In this document: positions 23,698 to 34,231 of the stretch, piece after piece
Layout of the letters: each line of letters starts with the position of its first letter
Position numbering within the stretch: the first letter of the stretch is position 1
Assembly: GCA_963971405.1 (NCBI GenBank)
Contig: OZ020490.1
Location: forward strand, 20,113,464-20,177,463
Reading direction: 5' to 3'
DNA length: 64,000 nt
Source of the DNA: Psococerastis gibbosa
Lineage: Eukaryota > Arthropoda > Insecta > Psocodea > Psocidae
Notes under the pieces: model-generated
What the model saw: only the letters and a program-made list of their open reading frames with translations
What the model was told of the DNA's origin: nothing
The model's database searches: none
Position numbers and translations under genes: made by a program

Positions 23698-24881
23698 TAT
23701 ACTGTTACATATTATTTTTCCTTTAGCTCCCAGCTCACTTATCCTTCTATTACAATTCAGTCATTCTATACATACTCATAGTACCTTAAAATATGGCAAG
23801 ACCCACAGCATGAGTAACTTTACACTTTTAAGTAATTTATTATAACAATGATGTGGGATGATTATTTTTTAGGTACTTTGATAATTGATGCATTTAAGGT
23901 TGAATGAGCCACTACAACGCCCATAAAAGCTATTTAAATAATTATGACAATAATAATAGTAATAGAGCTGATTTCCTGAATATGACAGAGTAATTTCAAT
24001 TTAATTACAAACCCCTCCCCCACTAAAAAGTTCACGTCGGAAATCATCCCTTGCAGGATCCAAATGTAAACATAAACACCAACCATGCTCCTGCTGAATG
24101 ACTGGGTCGGACAGAGGGGAAATTTCAAGGTCAACCTTTTAAGGTTATTATCAGTTTTCCTATCAGTATCGAATGTTTTCTGTTGCCTGTTGCCGCATGA
24201 CCAACAGCCGTCAGTCATTTATTTCTCTTCCGCCTGCCACAGAGATAGGATCTGCACACTCATTACTATACACCACAACCTAACACAACAGCAATTTGAA
24301 GAGTGGGATGCAAAGTTGACCAAGAGTGCGTTGAGGATACGTTTGATAATGTTATTAGGTACATATTCATAAACACAGGCGTACCCGATGGGCAGTTGGG
24401 GTTATCTGGCAAGAATACTAGATCTGCCGTTAGACGTTTGGCTACTTACTTAAAAATCAGCGTCCTCACGGTGATGGGACGACTGAGGAGGAATCTTGGG
24501 TCCGCAGGTGAGGCTGACCATTTCAGTGTCTTCCACACTAGCCTCACGGCGCATACCTGCAACCAGAAGTGGACAAGCTGAAGAAAGCTCCCATAAAATC
24601 TCATAGGAATCCTCTGGTGGGCGGAGGTAAGTAGCCACCATGTATTGGATTCAGATAGTTAAGACAGCAACACAACAGAGAATGGCGTCATCAAACGGAA
24701 ATTAAGTTGAGTTAGTAGCGAGCCAATTAGGAACCAGAAATCAAGTTAAGTTGACAGCGAGCCAATCGTGACCAAGCTGCCTTCATCTCCCACGTGAGTC
24801 CCACCACGTATTTGCATAAAGTGCACATCCCTTAGCCCAAACAGGCTCCGAGGTAAAATCCTGATAGTCTACTAAGAATCT
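23698..24881. other. No supported gene
   Basis: Several overlapping 60-95 codon frames (23934-24641) on both strands show no known domain. Nothing supports one over another. Confidence 0.35.
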
Positions 24882-24950
24882 ACCCCTGAATGTGTCGACC
24901 ACAGATGTTGACGTAACTTTTGGAAGTACGCTTACAGTCCAACCTCTAAT
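24882..24950 (+). mobile_element. Penelope-like element end, degenerate fragment
   Basis: CCCTGAATGTGTCGACCACA, GATGTTGACGTAACTTTTGG, AAGTACGCTTACAGTCCAAC aligns base for base with the better preserved copy at 40728-40790. See that entry for the basis of the Penelope call. Confidence 0.5.
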
Positions 24951-25162
24951 GACAGTTCAAATAGCTTCTACTAATGAGTTTGTTAGGTACTAGAAAAGTG
25001 GCGATGGCGAGAGGAGCTCCCGCAGTGCTGTCATCAACGGGGAATTAAATTGGCTTCCATATTGCAACCACATACGCTGACATACAGTAGTGCATCTGTG
25101 CATGTCAGCATAGTTGGTTCTATCTCTTTCGGGTGGAATGCCGGACAACAATAATTAAATAA

Positions 25163-25374
25163 ATGAATCTTGACTGTTTGTTGTTCTATTACTAAGCCAA
25201 CCTAGCGGAGTTAGGGCTGTAAAGCCGTCTCTTACACTCAACTAGGAGACCCGGGACCGCCTGCTTTACATGCCCTCCGAAGCATGGCCAGAAAATGTAG
25301 CCAGTGTGGGACTCGAACCAACAACCTTTCGGGTGAATGTTGGAGTCTGTACCACTAATGTACTGGACCTGACT
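25163..25374 (-). mobile_element. tRNA-derived SINE, family S2, copy 2
   Basis: Contains the B box as GGACTCGAACC on the plus strand, ACCTTTCGGGTGAA (anticodon-arm hairpin) and TATTACTAAGCCAACCTAGC at the body end. The best-preserved full-length copy with 26000. Confidence 0.85.
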
Positions 25375-25792
25375 AATTGAGGCTCCGCGCACTAATTATT
25401 TAAGAGCTTCAAAACTGCACAAAATCAAATTTCCCGTGAAATTTCTATCGCAGAGCCACTGCTCTATTTGGTCAGCAACATGTCATCATTGGGAAATCGT
25501 AGAGTAGAAGAAATGTTCCACATAATTTTGATACATAGTATATGTCAAGGCCATTAAAAGAAATGATCCCCTTCATTTTGATTTTCATTATGTGGCCGTC
25601 ACTAATACCAAATTGACAATTTTAGAACTCCTTCCAGCTGCCATGCTCACTATCCGTTATTTTTTACAAATCAACTTCAATAACTGCGGCGGATCAGTGT
25701 TAGTGACAGGCAAACTATTATAAGTCAAAATGTAGAGATATTTAATTTTTTGCACCGATAAGGTTGCCTTTAAATTCATCCGTAATGGCCAT

Positions 25793-25932
25793 GAAATTTC
25801 ATTGGATATTACATACCGGTAGTGGCTTTTATTTTTCCTCTCAAAATCCGATTCTATCGAGTATCAAGCCATTTCATTTCGGGGGGGGGGGGGTCTGAAC
25901 CCCCCATGAACCCTCCCTTGCCTACGGCCTTG
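25793..25932. mobile_element. hAT-like MITE, family G, left-truncated
   Basis: Interior TTTCATTGGATATTACATAC and TCTCAAAATCCGATTCTATC and right end TTGCCTACGGCCTTG match family G. The left TIR and its G-run are missing. Confidence 0.75.
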
Positions 25933-25972
25933 TCTCAGAAGTCTGAAAGGTACGGATTGGTCCTTTTAAAAA

Positions 25973-26200
25973 TAAAATAAATCTAAATAAATAAATATTG
26001 ACTTTTGATCCATTACTAAGCCAACCTGGCGGATTTAGGGCTATAAAGCCCTCTCTTACACCCAACTAGGAAGACCCGGGACCGCCTACTTTACATTCCC
26101 TCCGAAGCATGACCAGAAAATGTGGAAAGTGAGTGTGGGACTCGAACCAACAACCTTTCCGGTGAAAGTCGGAGTCTGTACCACTCCTCTACATTTCTGA
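25973..26200 (-). mobile_element. tRNA-derived SINE, family S2, copy 3
   Basis: Same order as copy 2, with an AATAAATAAATA tail at the left and TACCACTCCTCTACAT at the head. It lies about 40 bp right of the family-G MITE. Confidence 0.85.
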
Positions 26201-26679
26201 TAAAGGGAAAAAGAATGCTTTCACAAGTTAAAAAAAACTACTACATTTATTTTGGTCTCCACATGCACAAAATTAAATGGCAAATACGCTTGAAAAAATG
26301 AAAAAAGAGGCTGAAAGCACTCAAACCCATGGTGTTTTCAATGATGGGCAGCAATTGTGTTTCCAATCTCATGTAAAAAATCTTCTCGACTGACCGCCGC
26401 CTGTTCGATTTCATGGAAAAGTAACCCCCCTTACCGCGTAAAAGAGTTCCAATGATCCTTATGAATAAAATATGAGGCAAATAAAAGAGGACAACTCGAA
26501 CACCAGTGGTATCTATTTTTCCGATGCTGTGATCGACACATTGCTGCGGATTCAAGAATTATTTTATCTCAATTTTTGCAGCTTTCAAAATATTTTGCCT
26601 GTAACGTCCAGTTGGTTTTAGTGTTCGTCTGAGATCGCAGGCACTTGCGGTAGGTACAATTTATTGCTATAATATATAC

Positions 26680-26712
<33 letters not shown>

Positions 26713-26887
26713 ATCAAATAAACGTGTATTTACAAGATCTAATGTACAGTTTTTGTAATAATGGTTGCGTTCCCTCGTACCGTGAGGCGTGTGAGGGTCA
26801 CGCATTATCTTGGGCTTTCCTATTCATCAATAATAAGTAAATAGATGATATGAGTAATTGCATAGTAAAATTTTCCTATGGCCCTAA
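26201..26887. other. No supported gene
   Basis: A 102-codon minus frame (26247-26555) has no recognisable domain. A TAA microsatellite of about 9 units lies at 26686-26713. Confidence 0.4.
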
Positions 26888-27222
26888 ACGCAACCCTGTC
26901 AGCCTGGTGTGGGAGTGAGTCTATTTATTAACTTGAGGTACCCTAAGGACAGACTACTTCACCTCAGGGAGAAGAGGGGTCAACTGGCAGGGAGAACCTC
27001 CTGATTATAATGGATTCCGAACCACTCGGGGAACATAGTAGAGGCGCACAATTAATTCGGAGGTGACCAGGACTCGCTATGCACGTAGACCGACTGGCAT
27101 AGTCTCAGCGTGTTATCATGTCCCACCATGTTCCCCTGCCAACACTGTGCACATTACCAATACAAGTTTACCGCAGTTTGAAACATGCTCTGCTCTCATG
27201 GATTCAACATGGTAAGGCCGTT
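26888..27222. repeat. Interspersed repeat X, copy 3
   Basis: Starts GCAACCCTGTCAGCCTGGTG and ends AACATGGTAAGGCCGTTA. A few per cent more diverged than copies 1 and 2. Confidence 0.8.
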
Positions 27223-27227
27223 ATCAA

Positions 27228-27515
27228 TTAGGCACCCTAAGGGCAGACTACTTCACCTCAGGGAGAAGAGGGGTCGACTGACAGGGGGAACCTCCTGATT
27301 ATAGTGGATTCCGAACCACTCGGGGAACATAGTAAAGGCACACGATTAATTCGGAGGTGATCAGGACTGGACACGCACTTAGACTGACAGGTAGTCTTAG
27401 CGCGTTATCGTGTCCCAGGTCCCACCATGTTCCCCTGCCAACGCTGTGCACACTACCAAGTTTACTGCAGTTTTGAATAGGCTCTGTTCTAGTGGATTCA
27501 ACCTGAGATTGCCGT
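27228..27515. repeat. Interspersed repeat X, copy 4 (left-truncated, tandem to copy 3)
   Basis: Begins inside the unit at AGGCACCCTAAGGGCAGAC and ends GATTGCCGTTGGC. It follows copy 3 head to tail after a few bases. The frames at 27397-27649 are shadows of it. Confidence 0.8.
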
Positions 27516-28019
27516 TGGCTGGCAGAGTAAGGGTACTGTATAATGAACGCCGCGAACGTCTGCTGTATTCTTCCTTCTTAAAAATATATAAAACAAACCC
27601 AAGAATTCTTCTTAACACCATTGACATGACAAGGAACATTTTCAAATAAAAAAAGAAATAAAAGCCACAAAGCAGAACCCGCGAAAGTACAATAATTACG
27701 TCTTTCAGCGGAAAAAAGGGTTAAAAAGAAGGGTGATTTTATATACGAAGACGAGAGGTCTTGCATTCCAAAGAGTCAAAAAGTTCCAGAAGAGCTATTT
27801 TCTTAGAAATAGATGAGTGCTCTTTTTCTTCCTTAGAATGAAATCGTTGAAAACTGAACTGAAAGAGCGGGAAGCGGATGTTAAGACAGGAAATTCCACT
27901 TCCTACAGCTGAAAAGCGCGAAACTTGAAATTTGAAGTTAGCTTGACAATACGGTGGCACTCAGCGGTTTATTGTTTAGGGGCAAGTGTGTATTTGTTGT
28001 CCTGCTGTGTCTGGAAGTA
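27516..28019. other. No supported gene
   Basis: Three minus-strand frames of 62-82 codons overlap here; none has a recognisable domain. Confidence 0.35.
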
Positions 28020-28360
28020 CAGTTGAAATCGGATTATCCGCATCAATTGGGACCAGACCCCATTCGGATAATTGGAGCTCTAAAATAAGGGGGGCATAGT
28101 TTTGGCTAAAAAAAAAACTTATTTTCGGTACTGTGTGCATTCTTTATTAATTATATGAGTTTTAGTACAGGTCCAGCAACAGGTTGAAATGTATACCCCC
28201 TTAGCTAATGATTAGTACTCAAAATATAAGAAAGACAAGGCTAACTGAACATCTCGGTCAAAGTAAGCCATTTGACTGTCTTTGCTGATTTTAGGGCATT
28301 ACAGTCGCGCACCCACCCAAATTGTTGGGTCTGAAAGCGATTTCGGATAATTGGAGTTAT
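28020..28360. mobile_element. Tigger/pogo-like MITE
   Basis: Left end CAGTTGAAATCGGATTATCC followed by CCATTCGGATAATTGGAG; right end GATTTCGGATAATTGGAG. CAGTTGAA...CGGATTATCC ends are typical of Tigger/pogo elements, which duplicate TA (TA precedes the left tip). The right tip is eroded. No transposase frame. Confidence 0.6.
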
Positions 28361-28364
28361 AATA

Positions 28365-28554
28365 AATATTGACTTATTGTTCTATTACTAAGCCAACCTA
28401 GCGGAGTTAGGGCTATAAAGCCTCCTCTTACACTCAACTAGAAAAACATTACATGCCCTCCAAAGCATGACCAGAAAATATAGCAAGTGTGGGACTCGAA
28501 ACAACAACCTTTCGGGTGAAAGTCAGAGTCTGTACCACTACTGTACATGTCCTG
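28365..28554 (-). mobile_element. tRNA-derived SINE, family S2, copy 4
   Basis: TATTACTAAGCCAACCTAGC ... GTGTGGGACTCGAA ... TGTACCACTACTGTACATGT, CCTGA. About 30 bp is deleted from the middle of the body. Its head borders a tandem array of the same head sequence. Confidence 0.85.
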
Positions 28555-28674
28555 AGAATCTACTGTATGCCCAAACTATTCGACTACCTATTTAAATCAC
28601 GAAAATATATTGTAAGTATAGGCACCTATACAGCCGGGAAAAACACCACTGTACCACTACTCTACATGTCCTGA

Positions 28675-28945
28675 CAGCGGGTCCGGACCCCCCCAGAAAT
28701 TTAGCGAAATAGCAAATTTTAAATAAAAAAAATCGCCGGGGAGACCCCAGTCCCCCTTTTTCCACTTTTGTTAATAAAGTTATCGTCTGCAAAATCAAAA
28801 TGTCAAGCCTATCTTTTACAAAACAATCCGTGGGGGGGGGGGGGGGGAGCGCCAAATGAAACACCACCCCATTCGAAAACCTATCGTAAGCGGGCAAACT
28901 TTATGAAAATTAGACCAAAAAAAAAAATTCTGGCTACGCCACTGT
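28675..28945. repeat. G-run MITE-like block, duplicate A
   Basis: From CAGCGGGTCCGGACCCCCCC to ATTCTGGCTACGCCACTGTA. The inverted right end CAGTGGCGTAGCCAG is hAT-like. The same block recurs at 29079-29345, together with flanking 28-bp units, so a segment of about 400 bp was duplicated in tandem. Confidence 0.75.
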
Positions 28946-29066
28946 ACTGTACCACTGGCCTACATGTCCTGACTCTGTACCACAAGCCTACATGTCCTGA
29001 CCGTACCACTAGCCAATATGTCCTGACTCTGTACCACTGGCCTACATGTCCTGACTCTGTACCAGG
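28946..29066. repeat. 28-bp tandem array derived from a SINE head, part 1
   Basis: About four units of CTGTACCACTGGCCTACATG plus TCCTGACT. The same words form the 5' head of SINE family S2 (28535-28554), so the array is an expansion of the SINE tip. Confidence 0.85.
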
Positions 29067-29078
29067 GGGGGGGGGGTC

Positions 29079-29345
29079 AGCGGGTCCGGACCCCCCCCCC
29101 CTCCAAATTTAGCAAAATAGCAAATTAAAAAAAAAATCGCCGGGTAGACCCCGGTCCCCTATTTCCAGTTTTGTTAATAAAGTTATCGCCTGCAAAATCA
29201 AAATTTCAAGCCTTTCTTTTAAAAAACCATCCGTGGGGGGGGGGGGAGCGTCAAATGAAACACCACCCCATTCGAAAACCTATCGTAAGCGGGCAAACAT
29301 TATGAAAATTGGACCCCCAAAAAAAATTCTGGCTACGCCACTGTA
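29079..29345. repeat. G-run MITE-like block, duplicate B
   Basis: Second copy of block 28675-28945, again beginning CAGCGGGTCCGGACCCCC and ending GGCTACGCCACTGTA, differing by scattered substitutions and by G/C/A-run length. Confidence 0.75.
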
Positions 29346-29515
29346 CTGTACCACTGGCCTACATGTCCTGACTCAGTACCACTGGCCTACATGTCCTGAC
29401 TCAGTACCACTGGCCTACATGTCCTGACTCAGTACCACTGGCCTACATGTCCTGACTCTGTACCACTAGCCTACATGTCCTGACTGTACCACTACTCTAC
29501 AATATGTCCTGACAT
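29346..29515. repeat. 28-bp tandem array derived from a SINE head, part 2
   Basis: Six units of TACCACTGGCCTACATGTCC TGACT, the last with ACTACTCTACA as in the parent SINE. The plus frames at 28768-29427 are translations of this array and the MITE block, not genes. Confidence 0.85.
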
Positions 29516-29551
29516 GTCTAATGTATGTCGAGTTATGATGTTATAACGTAA

Positions 29552-29640
29552 CGAGCAGGTTTCCTCTTCAACCAAAGTTAATTTAAAGTCAGTGTGATAT
29601 AACGTATAATACTGCAATATAATATAATATAATGTTGTAT
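29552..29640 (+). mobile_element. SINE family S1, tail fragment
   Basis: GGTTTCCTCTTCAACCAAAG, TTAATTTAAAGTCAGTGTGA and ATAATACTGCAATATA match the tail of the tRNA-headed SINE at 32805-33010 and 63848. The tRNA head is missing. Confidence 0.65.
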
Positions 29641-29763
29641 AACGTAACATAATTTCAAGTGTTTTCCCATGTGACAATTTAAGCAGTCACCCCACGTATT
29701 ATTATGCTAATGTACTGAATGAACCCACCAGAAATTTATAGACAATATCTAGAACACTTTTAA

Positions 29764-29901
29764 TCGCAAATTCCACCGACCTCGATAGTGATAGTGATAC
29801 TGATATTGACAGGTAGCAGACATTAAAGACAGTCTAAAAATGTCTGCTACCACGTCAATATCAGTATCACTATCATTATCGAGGTCGGTGGAATTTGCGC
29901 C
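29764..29901. mobile_element. PIF/Harbinger-type MITE (family H), 138-bp hairpin
   Basis: Almost perfect palindrome: CAAATTCCACCGACCTCGAT against ATCGAGGTCGGTGGAATTTG, with the shared inner arm GGTAGCAGACATT / AATGTCTGCTACC. TAA flanks lie at 29761-29763 and 29902-29904. Confidence 0.88.
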
Positions 29902-29904
29902 TAA

Positions 29905-30567
29905 GAGAGAGAGAAAGAGAGAACATCACTGATTTCCTAAAATAAATGCATCGTAACAAGATTCCTAATTTTCATGGAACTCCAAAGGAAAGTCTTCATC
30001 TTGACATCCAAAACGAGACGCATAATTATTTTGCGCACACAAGAGCATGCAATGTATGCAGTGCACCGTGCAAACATGCATAAACTGCAGCAAAACGTAC
30101 AGTAAACATTTAATTGTTCCAACGCAAAAGCAAACAGCGTCACAGCCACCCCTCGTAGGTTAAAATATAGGAAGTCGCAAATGACCAGTGGGAAGTAGTG
30201 CAAAATCCTCTGCAAAGTTTATTTACAATATGTATATGTACAGCGCGCGGGATTTATTTACAGAGAAAACACTGGTCAGCGGCTAATGCGGTTGTTTTCC
30301 CAAACGCTCAAATGTGGAATGTACGGTAAAACTAGATGGCGGTTTTGTTGCTTTAACTATTTGAAAGTCTGTAATGTATGTGGGCATTAGATTGCCAGCG
30401 GGTATAGCAAAATTATCTCTCCAGTTAGTCACCATCTTCTATTTCACTAATTCAGATTAAAAACTTTAAGAAATTCTGAAAAATTCAACAACTGTGGCCA
30501 AATGGTGTTATTTTACTATACACAGTACAATAGTACGCGGCTAACACACCTTTGGGTATGTTTCTAA
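29905..30567. other. No supported gene
   Basis: A GA-rich tract (29908-29922) and a 92-codon minus frame (29937-30215) without a recognisable domain. Confidence 0.4.
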
Positions 30568-30639
30568 TGCGCTTATTCCACTAACGTCAATAGTGATAGT
30601 AAATGTAGTATTGGCGGAAATTTGAACTTTACTCTATGC

Positions 30640-31329
30640 CAGCGGTTCCCAAAGTGTGGTCCGCGGACCCCCAGGGGTCCGCGAGCCTCTGACAGGGGGG
30701 CCGCGGGCTGATGAAATTTCAGGTTTAAATTTTTTTCCTGCATTGCTGCCGGTACCAAAAAGTTCAAAAAATGAATTTTCGAATTATGGCGAGAATTTGT
30801 CTCATGTAATATTCATATTATTACATTAACAAAAAGTTCTTTCTGCAGCTTCACAATGTAGAGTAGAGTGGCTACGGTACTGTGCCTCGCTAGCGGCCAG
30901 ACCATACTCAGAAATACAGGCATGCTGCATCAGCAGTTAGATTTCAGATTGAATGTCTCTGAAATGGAACCATAGACATTGAAAATTGTACACGAAAAAT
31001 GACAATGTCATTATTCTCATTATATACATATTATTATGTAAAAACGTTATTACAGACTTTTAAAGCTAGGTTAGCGTGAGAAATCCATGCTCTTTTTATC
31101 TTCTGATTTTTGCTACTTTACAACTTGTCATGGCCGTAGCCAAGGGGGGGGTTCAACCCCGAAATGAAATGGCTTCATACTAGATAGAATCGGATTTTGA
31201 GAGGAAAAATAAAAACCACTATGTAATACCCAATGAAATTTCTACCCCCCCCCCTCCCCCGAAAAAAAATCCTGGCTACGGCCTTGCAGCTTATAGGGGT
31301 CCGCGATATAAAAAGTTTGGGAAAAGCTG
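30640..31329. mobile_element. hAT-type (Charlie-like) element nested in family H
   Basis: TIR CAGCGGTTCCCAAAGTGTGG and CTTTTCCCAAACT-like right end (TTTGGGAAAAGCTG). A perfect 8-bp duplication CTCTATGC lies at 30632-30639 and 31330-31337. GGTCCGCGGACCCCCAGGGG near the left tip is typical of hAT/Charlie non-autonomous ends. It is itself interrupted at 31129. Confidence 0.92.
31129..31286. mobile_element. hAT-like MITE, family G, third level of the nest
   Basis: Inverted relative to 15059: CATGGCCGTAGCCAAGG ... CCTGGCTACGGCCTTG with interior GATAGAATCGGATTTTGAGA. Flanks CAACTTGT (31121-31128) and CAGCTTAT (31287-31294) match at 6 of 8. Confidence 0.85.
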
Positions 31330-31935
31330 CTCTATGCCATAGTTAAAATTGATCAATGCAAATAGAGTAAACTCACGCATTGCAAACAATAACAAACTAA
31401 AATGGCGTCATGGGATATGCTAAGTACAAACATTTTATATTTTATTGTTTATAAAACAATTTTCATCCAGTGAAGATCGGTGAAGGTCGATTTTACTTCG
31501 GATCTCCTACTATTATTACGTTTTATTAAAAATAATAAGTGTAAGAAGAAAACAAATACAAACAAAATTTCAAAAAACAAATGCAAACAAAATTCAAAAA
31601 TTTGGCGCATACGTGACATTAGAAGAAAAGTGATAAATAGTTGAAAAAACCAGTGGAATGGCGTGTATCAAGGAAAAATTCAAATTTCCGTCAATACTAC
31701 ATTTACTATCACTATTGACGTTGGTGGAATTAGCGCCAAACCACAACATCTAAAATAAAGCAGTGGCTATGAGAGAGTATACCTCCGCTCAGGCCTATAC
31801 CCTTATTTAGATGTCTGGGTCTAACAACTTGCTTGTAAATTCGTCCCTTCACTATACTTCGTGTATATGAGTGAAATTAAAAAAACAAATCCTGTAGGTA
31901 CCTACAATAATAGGGCAACAGCTAGTTTAAACTTA

Positions 31936-32097
31936 GGCGGGTATTCCACATACGTCAATCGTCAATGAAAAATTTAAAAATGACGTTTTAGCACACATTA
32001 AAGACATACTACAAATTCTGCTACCACGTCAATTTACGTCATTGTTACGTCATTTTTCAATTTTTCATTGACGATTGACGTATGTGGAATACCCGCC
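31936..32097. mobile_element. PIF/Harbinger-type MITE (family H), 162-bp hairpin
   Basis: GGCGGGTATTCCACATACGT at the left against ACGTATGTGGAATACCCGCC at the right, perfect over at least 35 bp. Flanks TTA and TAA are compatible with a TWA or TA target. Confidence 0.85.
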
Positions 32098-32493
32098 TAA
32101 CATTGTTGCTGCCAGGTAGACCAACTGCACCTACACCGATATGCTATATATTATAGAGCAATACTCAGCGCCGTATGTGTATGACAAGACGCCATTGTAT
32201 TGTTAAATTGCTTATTGTGATTTGTGCGACATTAGGAAATGATTGACTCCCTTTCCACAATAATTGCACAATACAATGCCCATTGATCACCCATTGTGAA
32301 ATATCCATTCCAATCCCATATTCACTCAATTTGACTTCAACAAAGCTAGAACAGAATTCATAATAGTTTTGCAATAATTATTCCATTCATTGTTATTTTT
32401 GAGTAATGATCGATATTTTTGGTTTCCTATTTTTTATTTGATAGGTTGGACTCGTTCCAATTGAGCTTAACACCTACTATACATTGCCAATGG

Positions 32494-32600
32494 TAAGCAT
32501 GTCTCAGTTTGCTCATTGACATTTACAGTGAGCGTGGGTTGACATCGAGGCGTAAACCAGGAAACAATTGCAATAATGTCCGAAAACCGACAGGATAGTT
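32494..32600 (-). repeat. Interspersed repeat W, copy 4 (partial, inverted)
   Basis: Contains GTCTCAGTTTGCTCATTGAC, GTTGACATCGAGG and AATAATGTCCGAAAACC, the complement of the repeat W landmarks. Confidence 0.6.
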
Positions 32601-32804
32601 TTATTTTGGGGGCAAAAAATATAAAAAAAATATTTAAAAAAATTCATGAAAAATGATTTAAAACTAATTTTTCATTATTATCACTTATTTCTATCCAAAC
32701 CATCTACAATCCAAAACTAAGTTTGAAGTAAAACTTCAAAATTGTAAGCAGGTTAAGTACGTTTCTAATATAAAAGTTAACTAAATAAATTAGAGAATAT
32801 AGAA

Positions 32805-33010
32805 AAAAATGGAATTGACGGGATTCGAACCTACTATCTACGCCTAACCGGGGCGTCGTCCTCACCGCTGGACCACAATCCACAAGCTCCACCAAGTCCT
32901 GTTTTTTCTATATCCCCTAATTTCGGTTATAGCGAAGAGGTTACCTCGTCAACCAAACAATTTAATTTCAGTGTTATATTGTATATACCAGATAATACTG
33001 CAATATAGGT
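32805..33010. mobile_element. tRNA-derived SINE, family S1, rearranged pair
   Basis: The minus strand carries a tRNA-like head (D-stem GTCC/GGAC, anticodon arm ACGCC-CCGGTTA-GGCGT, B box GGTTCGAATCC). Immediately to the right, on the plus strand, is the tail (CTAATTTCGGTTATAGCG, AGGTTACCTC, AATACTGCAATATA). Head and tail thus point in opposite directions, suggesting two inverted partial copies. The minus frame 32704-32895 is a translation of the tRNA head. Confidence 0.75.
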
Positions 33011-33459
33011 ACTCAATAGAACGTTTAAAATGTACATAAATAAAGGTAAAATGCCCCGAAGAAATTTGAGAAAGAAATTGTATGAAAATGAGAAGCCACA
33101 TTGCCAAGCTAATGAGGCGAAAAATGGAATCATGGTAGAAAAAAGTAATGATTCGAAAAGTAATTCAGCGAAATCAAACTGGGGGCAAAAAGATGGGCCG
33201 AGAGATTGGAACGAGGGGGAGGGGGAGTAGGGGTGCATAGGGAAGATAAATGGGGCAATTCCATACGAACGTGACGAACAGACGGAGCATGCCAGCTACC
33301 CTGGAATAGACCGGGAGAAATACCTTACCAGCAGGTAGAGTATTGCATAATGTACACCTATGCGTTCAAGATCAGTTACTGCAGACAATGCAGAGGCGGA
33401 GTCAGAGAAAGGGTTTACGAGAAATTAGAGAAAAATTTTCTTCTTCTTCTTCCCTCTTA

Positions 33460-33840
33460 GTGCCAAGTGCGCCGCTTGAGGAGGTCGTCCCGGACCGATT
33501 TCTTGTACTCGACGCGGTCGGAACGCTAACGTCTTCAGCTCGGCCATTGTTTTTCCTCTTGCTCCAGCGAGTTTGTTCAATTCTGTACTCGAGGGTTGTC
33601 CTCAGTTTGCCGATGGGTCTTCTACCTTGTGACCATGGACCCCCGTGCTTCCGCCTACCTCCGGGTGGTCATATTCTCGTCCATCCTTTGGACGTGGCCG
33701 TACCATTGCAGCTGGCTGTTCTCCATTCTTATCTCTATGGAGTCCACTTGCAGCTCTTGTCTGATGCGGTCATTTCGGATTCAGTCCCACCTTGTTCAAT
33801 CCGCAATCCGTCTTAGGCACTTCATCTGAGTCGCGATTAT
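33460..33840 (-). pseudogene. RTE-like LINE reverse transcriptase, C-terminal remnant
   Basis: Reading leftward from about 33825 the frame gives MKCLRRIAD, then RIRNDRIRQELQVDSIEIRM, ENSQLQWYGHVQRMDEN and MTTRR. The order N-x-x-I-R-x-E-L, then QLxWYGHVxRM, then TRR is the standard C-terminal end of RTE/endonuclease-type LINE ORF2 proteins. In-frame stops occur (for example after WDRI's upstream Asp and twice after MTTR), and the tail shifts frame. The plus-strand 157- and 77-codon frames here are shadows. Confidence 0.75.
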
Positions 33841-33913
33841 TTTACTCCGGTCGCTTGTTGGCCGGGGCGTTTTTTTCGTTTTTAGAAAGCCTCTACAGGG
33901 GACGGAATGGGTG

Positions 33914-34096
33914 CAAGGGCGGATTTTGCCTCCAATTGGGGGGGGGGGGGGTCAGACGGCAGATTCAGTGGATTATAACATTAAAAAACATTATTATTTT
34001 TAATTCCCACTGTAAACCCATATTATCTAGTGTAAGTTCATTTAGTTGGGGGGGGGGGGGGGTCTAGACCCCCTGACCCCCTAAAATCCGCCCTTG
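33914..34096. mobile_element. hAT-type MITE, G-run family (GGATTTTG ends)
   Basis: TIR CAAGGGCGGATTTTG ... AAAATCCGCCCTTG, flanked by a perfect 8-bp duplication AATGGGTG at 33906-33913 and 34097-34104. G-runs of 13-14 adjoin both ends. Sister of 10492. Confidence 0.93.
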
Positions 34097-34148
34097 AATG
34101 GGTGTAGTACTATTTAGTAAGGGGTTAGATGGACGTATATTGTCTGCT

Positions 34149-34229
34149 GTGTTAATAGTCATTAGAGGCCTCGTAGTCGTCACCCTAGTTGTTCATTGTG
34201 AGGCCTCGGTTTCTAATGACTATTAACAC
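34149..34229. repeat. Foldback, 17-bp arms
   Basis: GTGTTAATAGTCATTAG at 34149-34165 and CTAATGACTATTAACAC at 34213-34229, perfect complements, followed by a second short pair GAGGCCT/AGGCCTC. Probably a small MITE; no second copy noticed. Confidence 0.7.
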
Positions 34230-34231
34230 TT

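Larger units (their letters stand above)
30568..31737. mobile_element. PIF/Harbinger-type MITE (family H), split by a nested insertion
   Basis: Outer arms GCTTATTCCACTAACGTCAA (left) and TTGACGTTGGTGGAATTAGC (right) with TAGTGATAGTAAATGTAGTA and its complement. Removing 30640-31329 restores the family-H centre, CTCTATGCCATAGTTAAAAT, as in the 9848 and 12017 copies. Confidence 0.85.

Noticed and set aside
23934-24641. Overlapping open frames on both strands
   Set aside because: No domain on any frame; lengths are within chance.
28946-29515. CRISPR-like or coding repeat (28-bp units, open frames)
   Set aside because: Units abut with no spacers and derive from the SINE S2 head; frames are by-products.
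32704-32895. Minus-strand open frame (and its relative at 63490-63672)
   Set aside because: Both are translations of the S1 tRNA-like head.
33343-33829. 157- and 77-codon plus-strand open frames
   Set aside because: The minus strand carries the recognisable LINE reverse-transcriptase end; the plus frames are its shadows.
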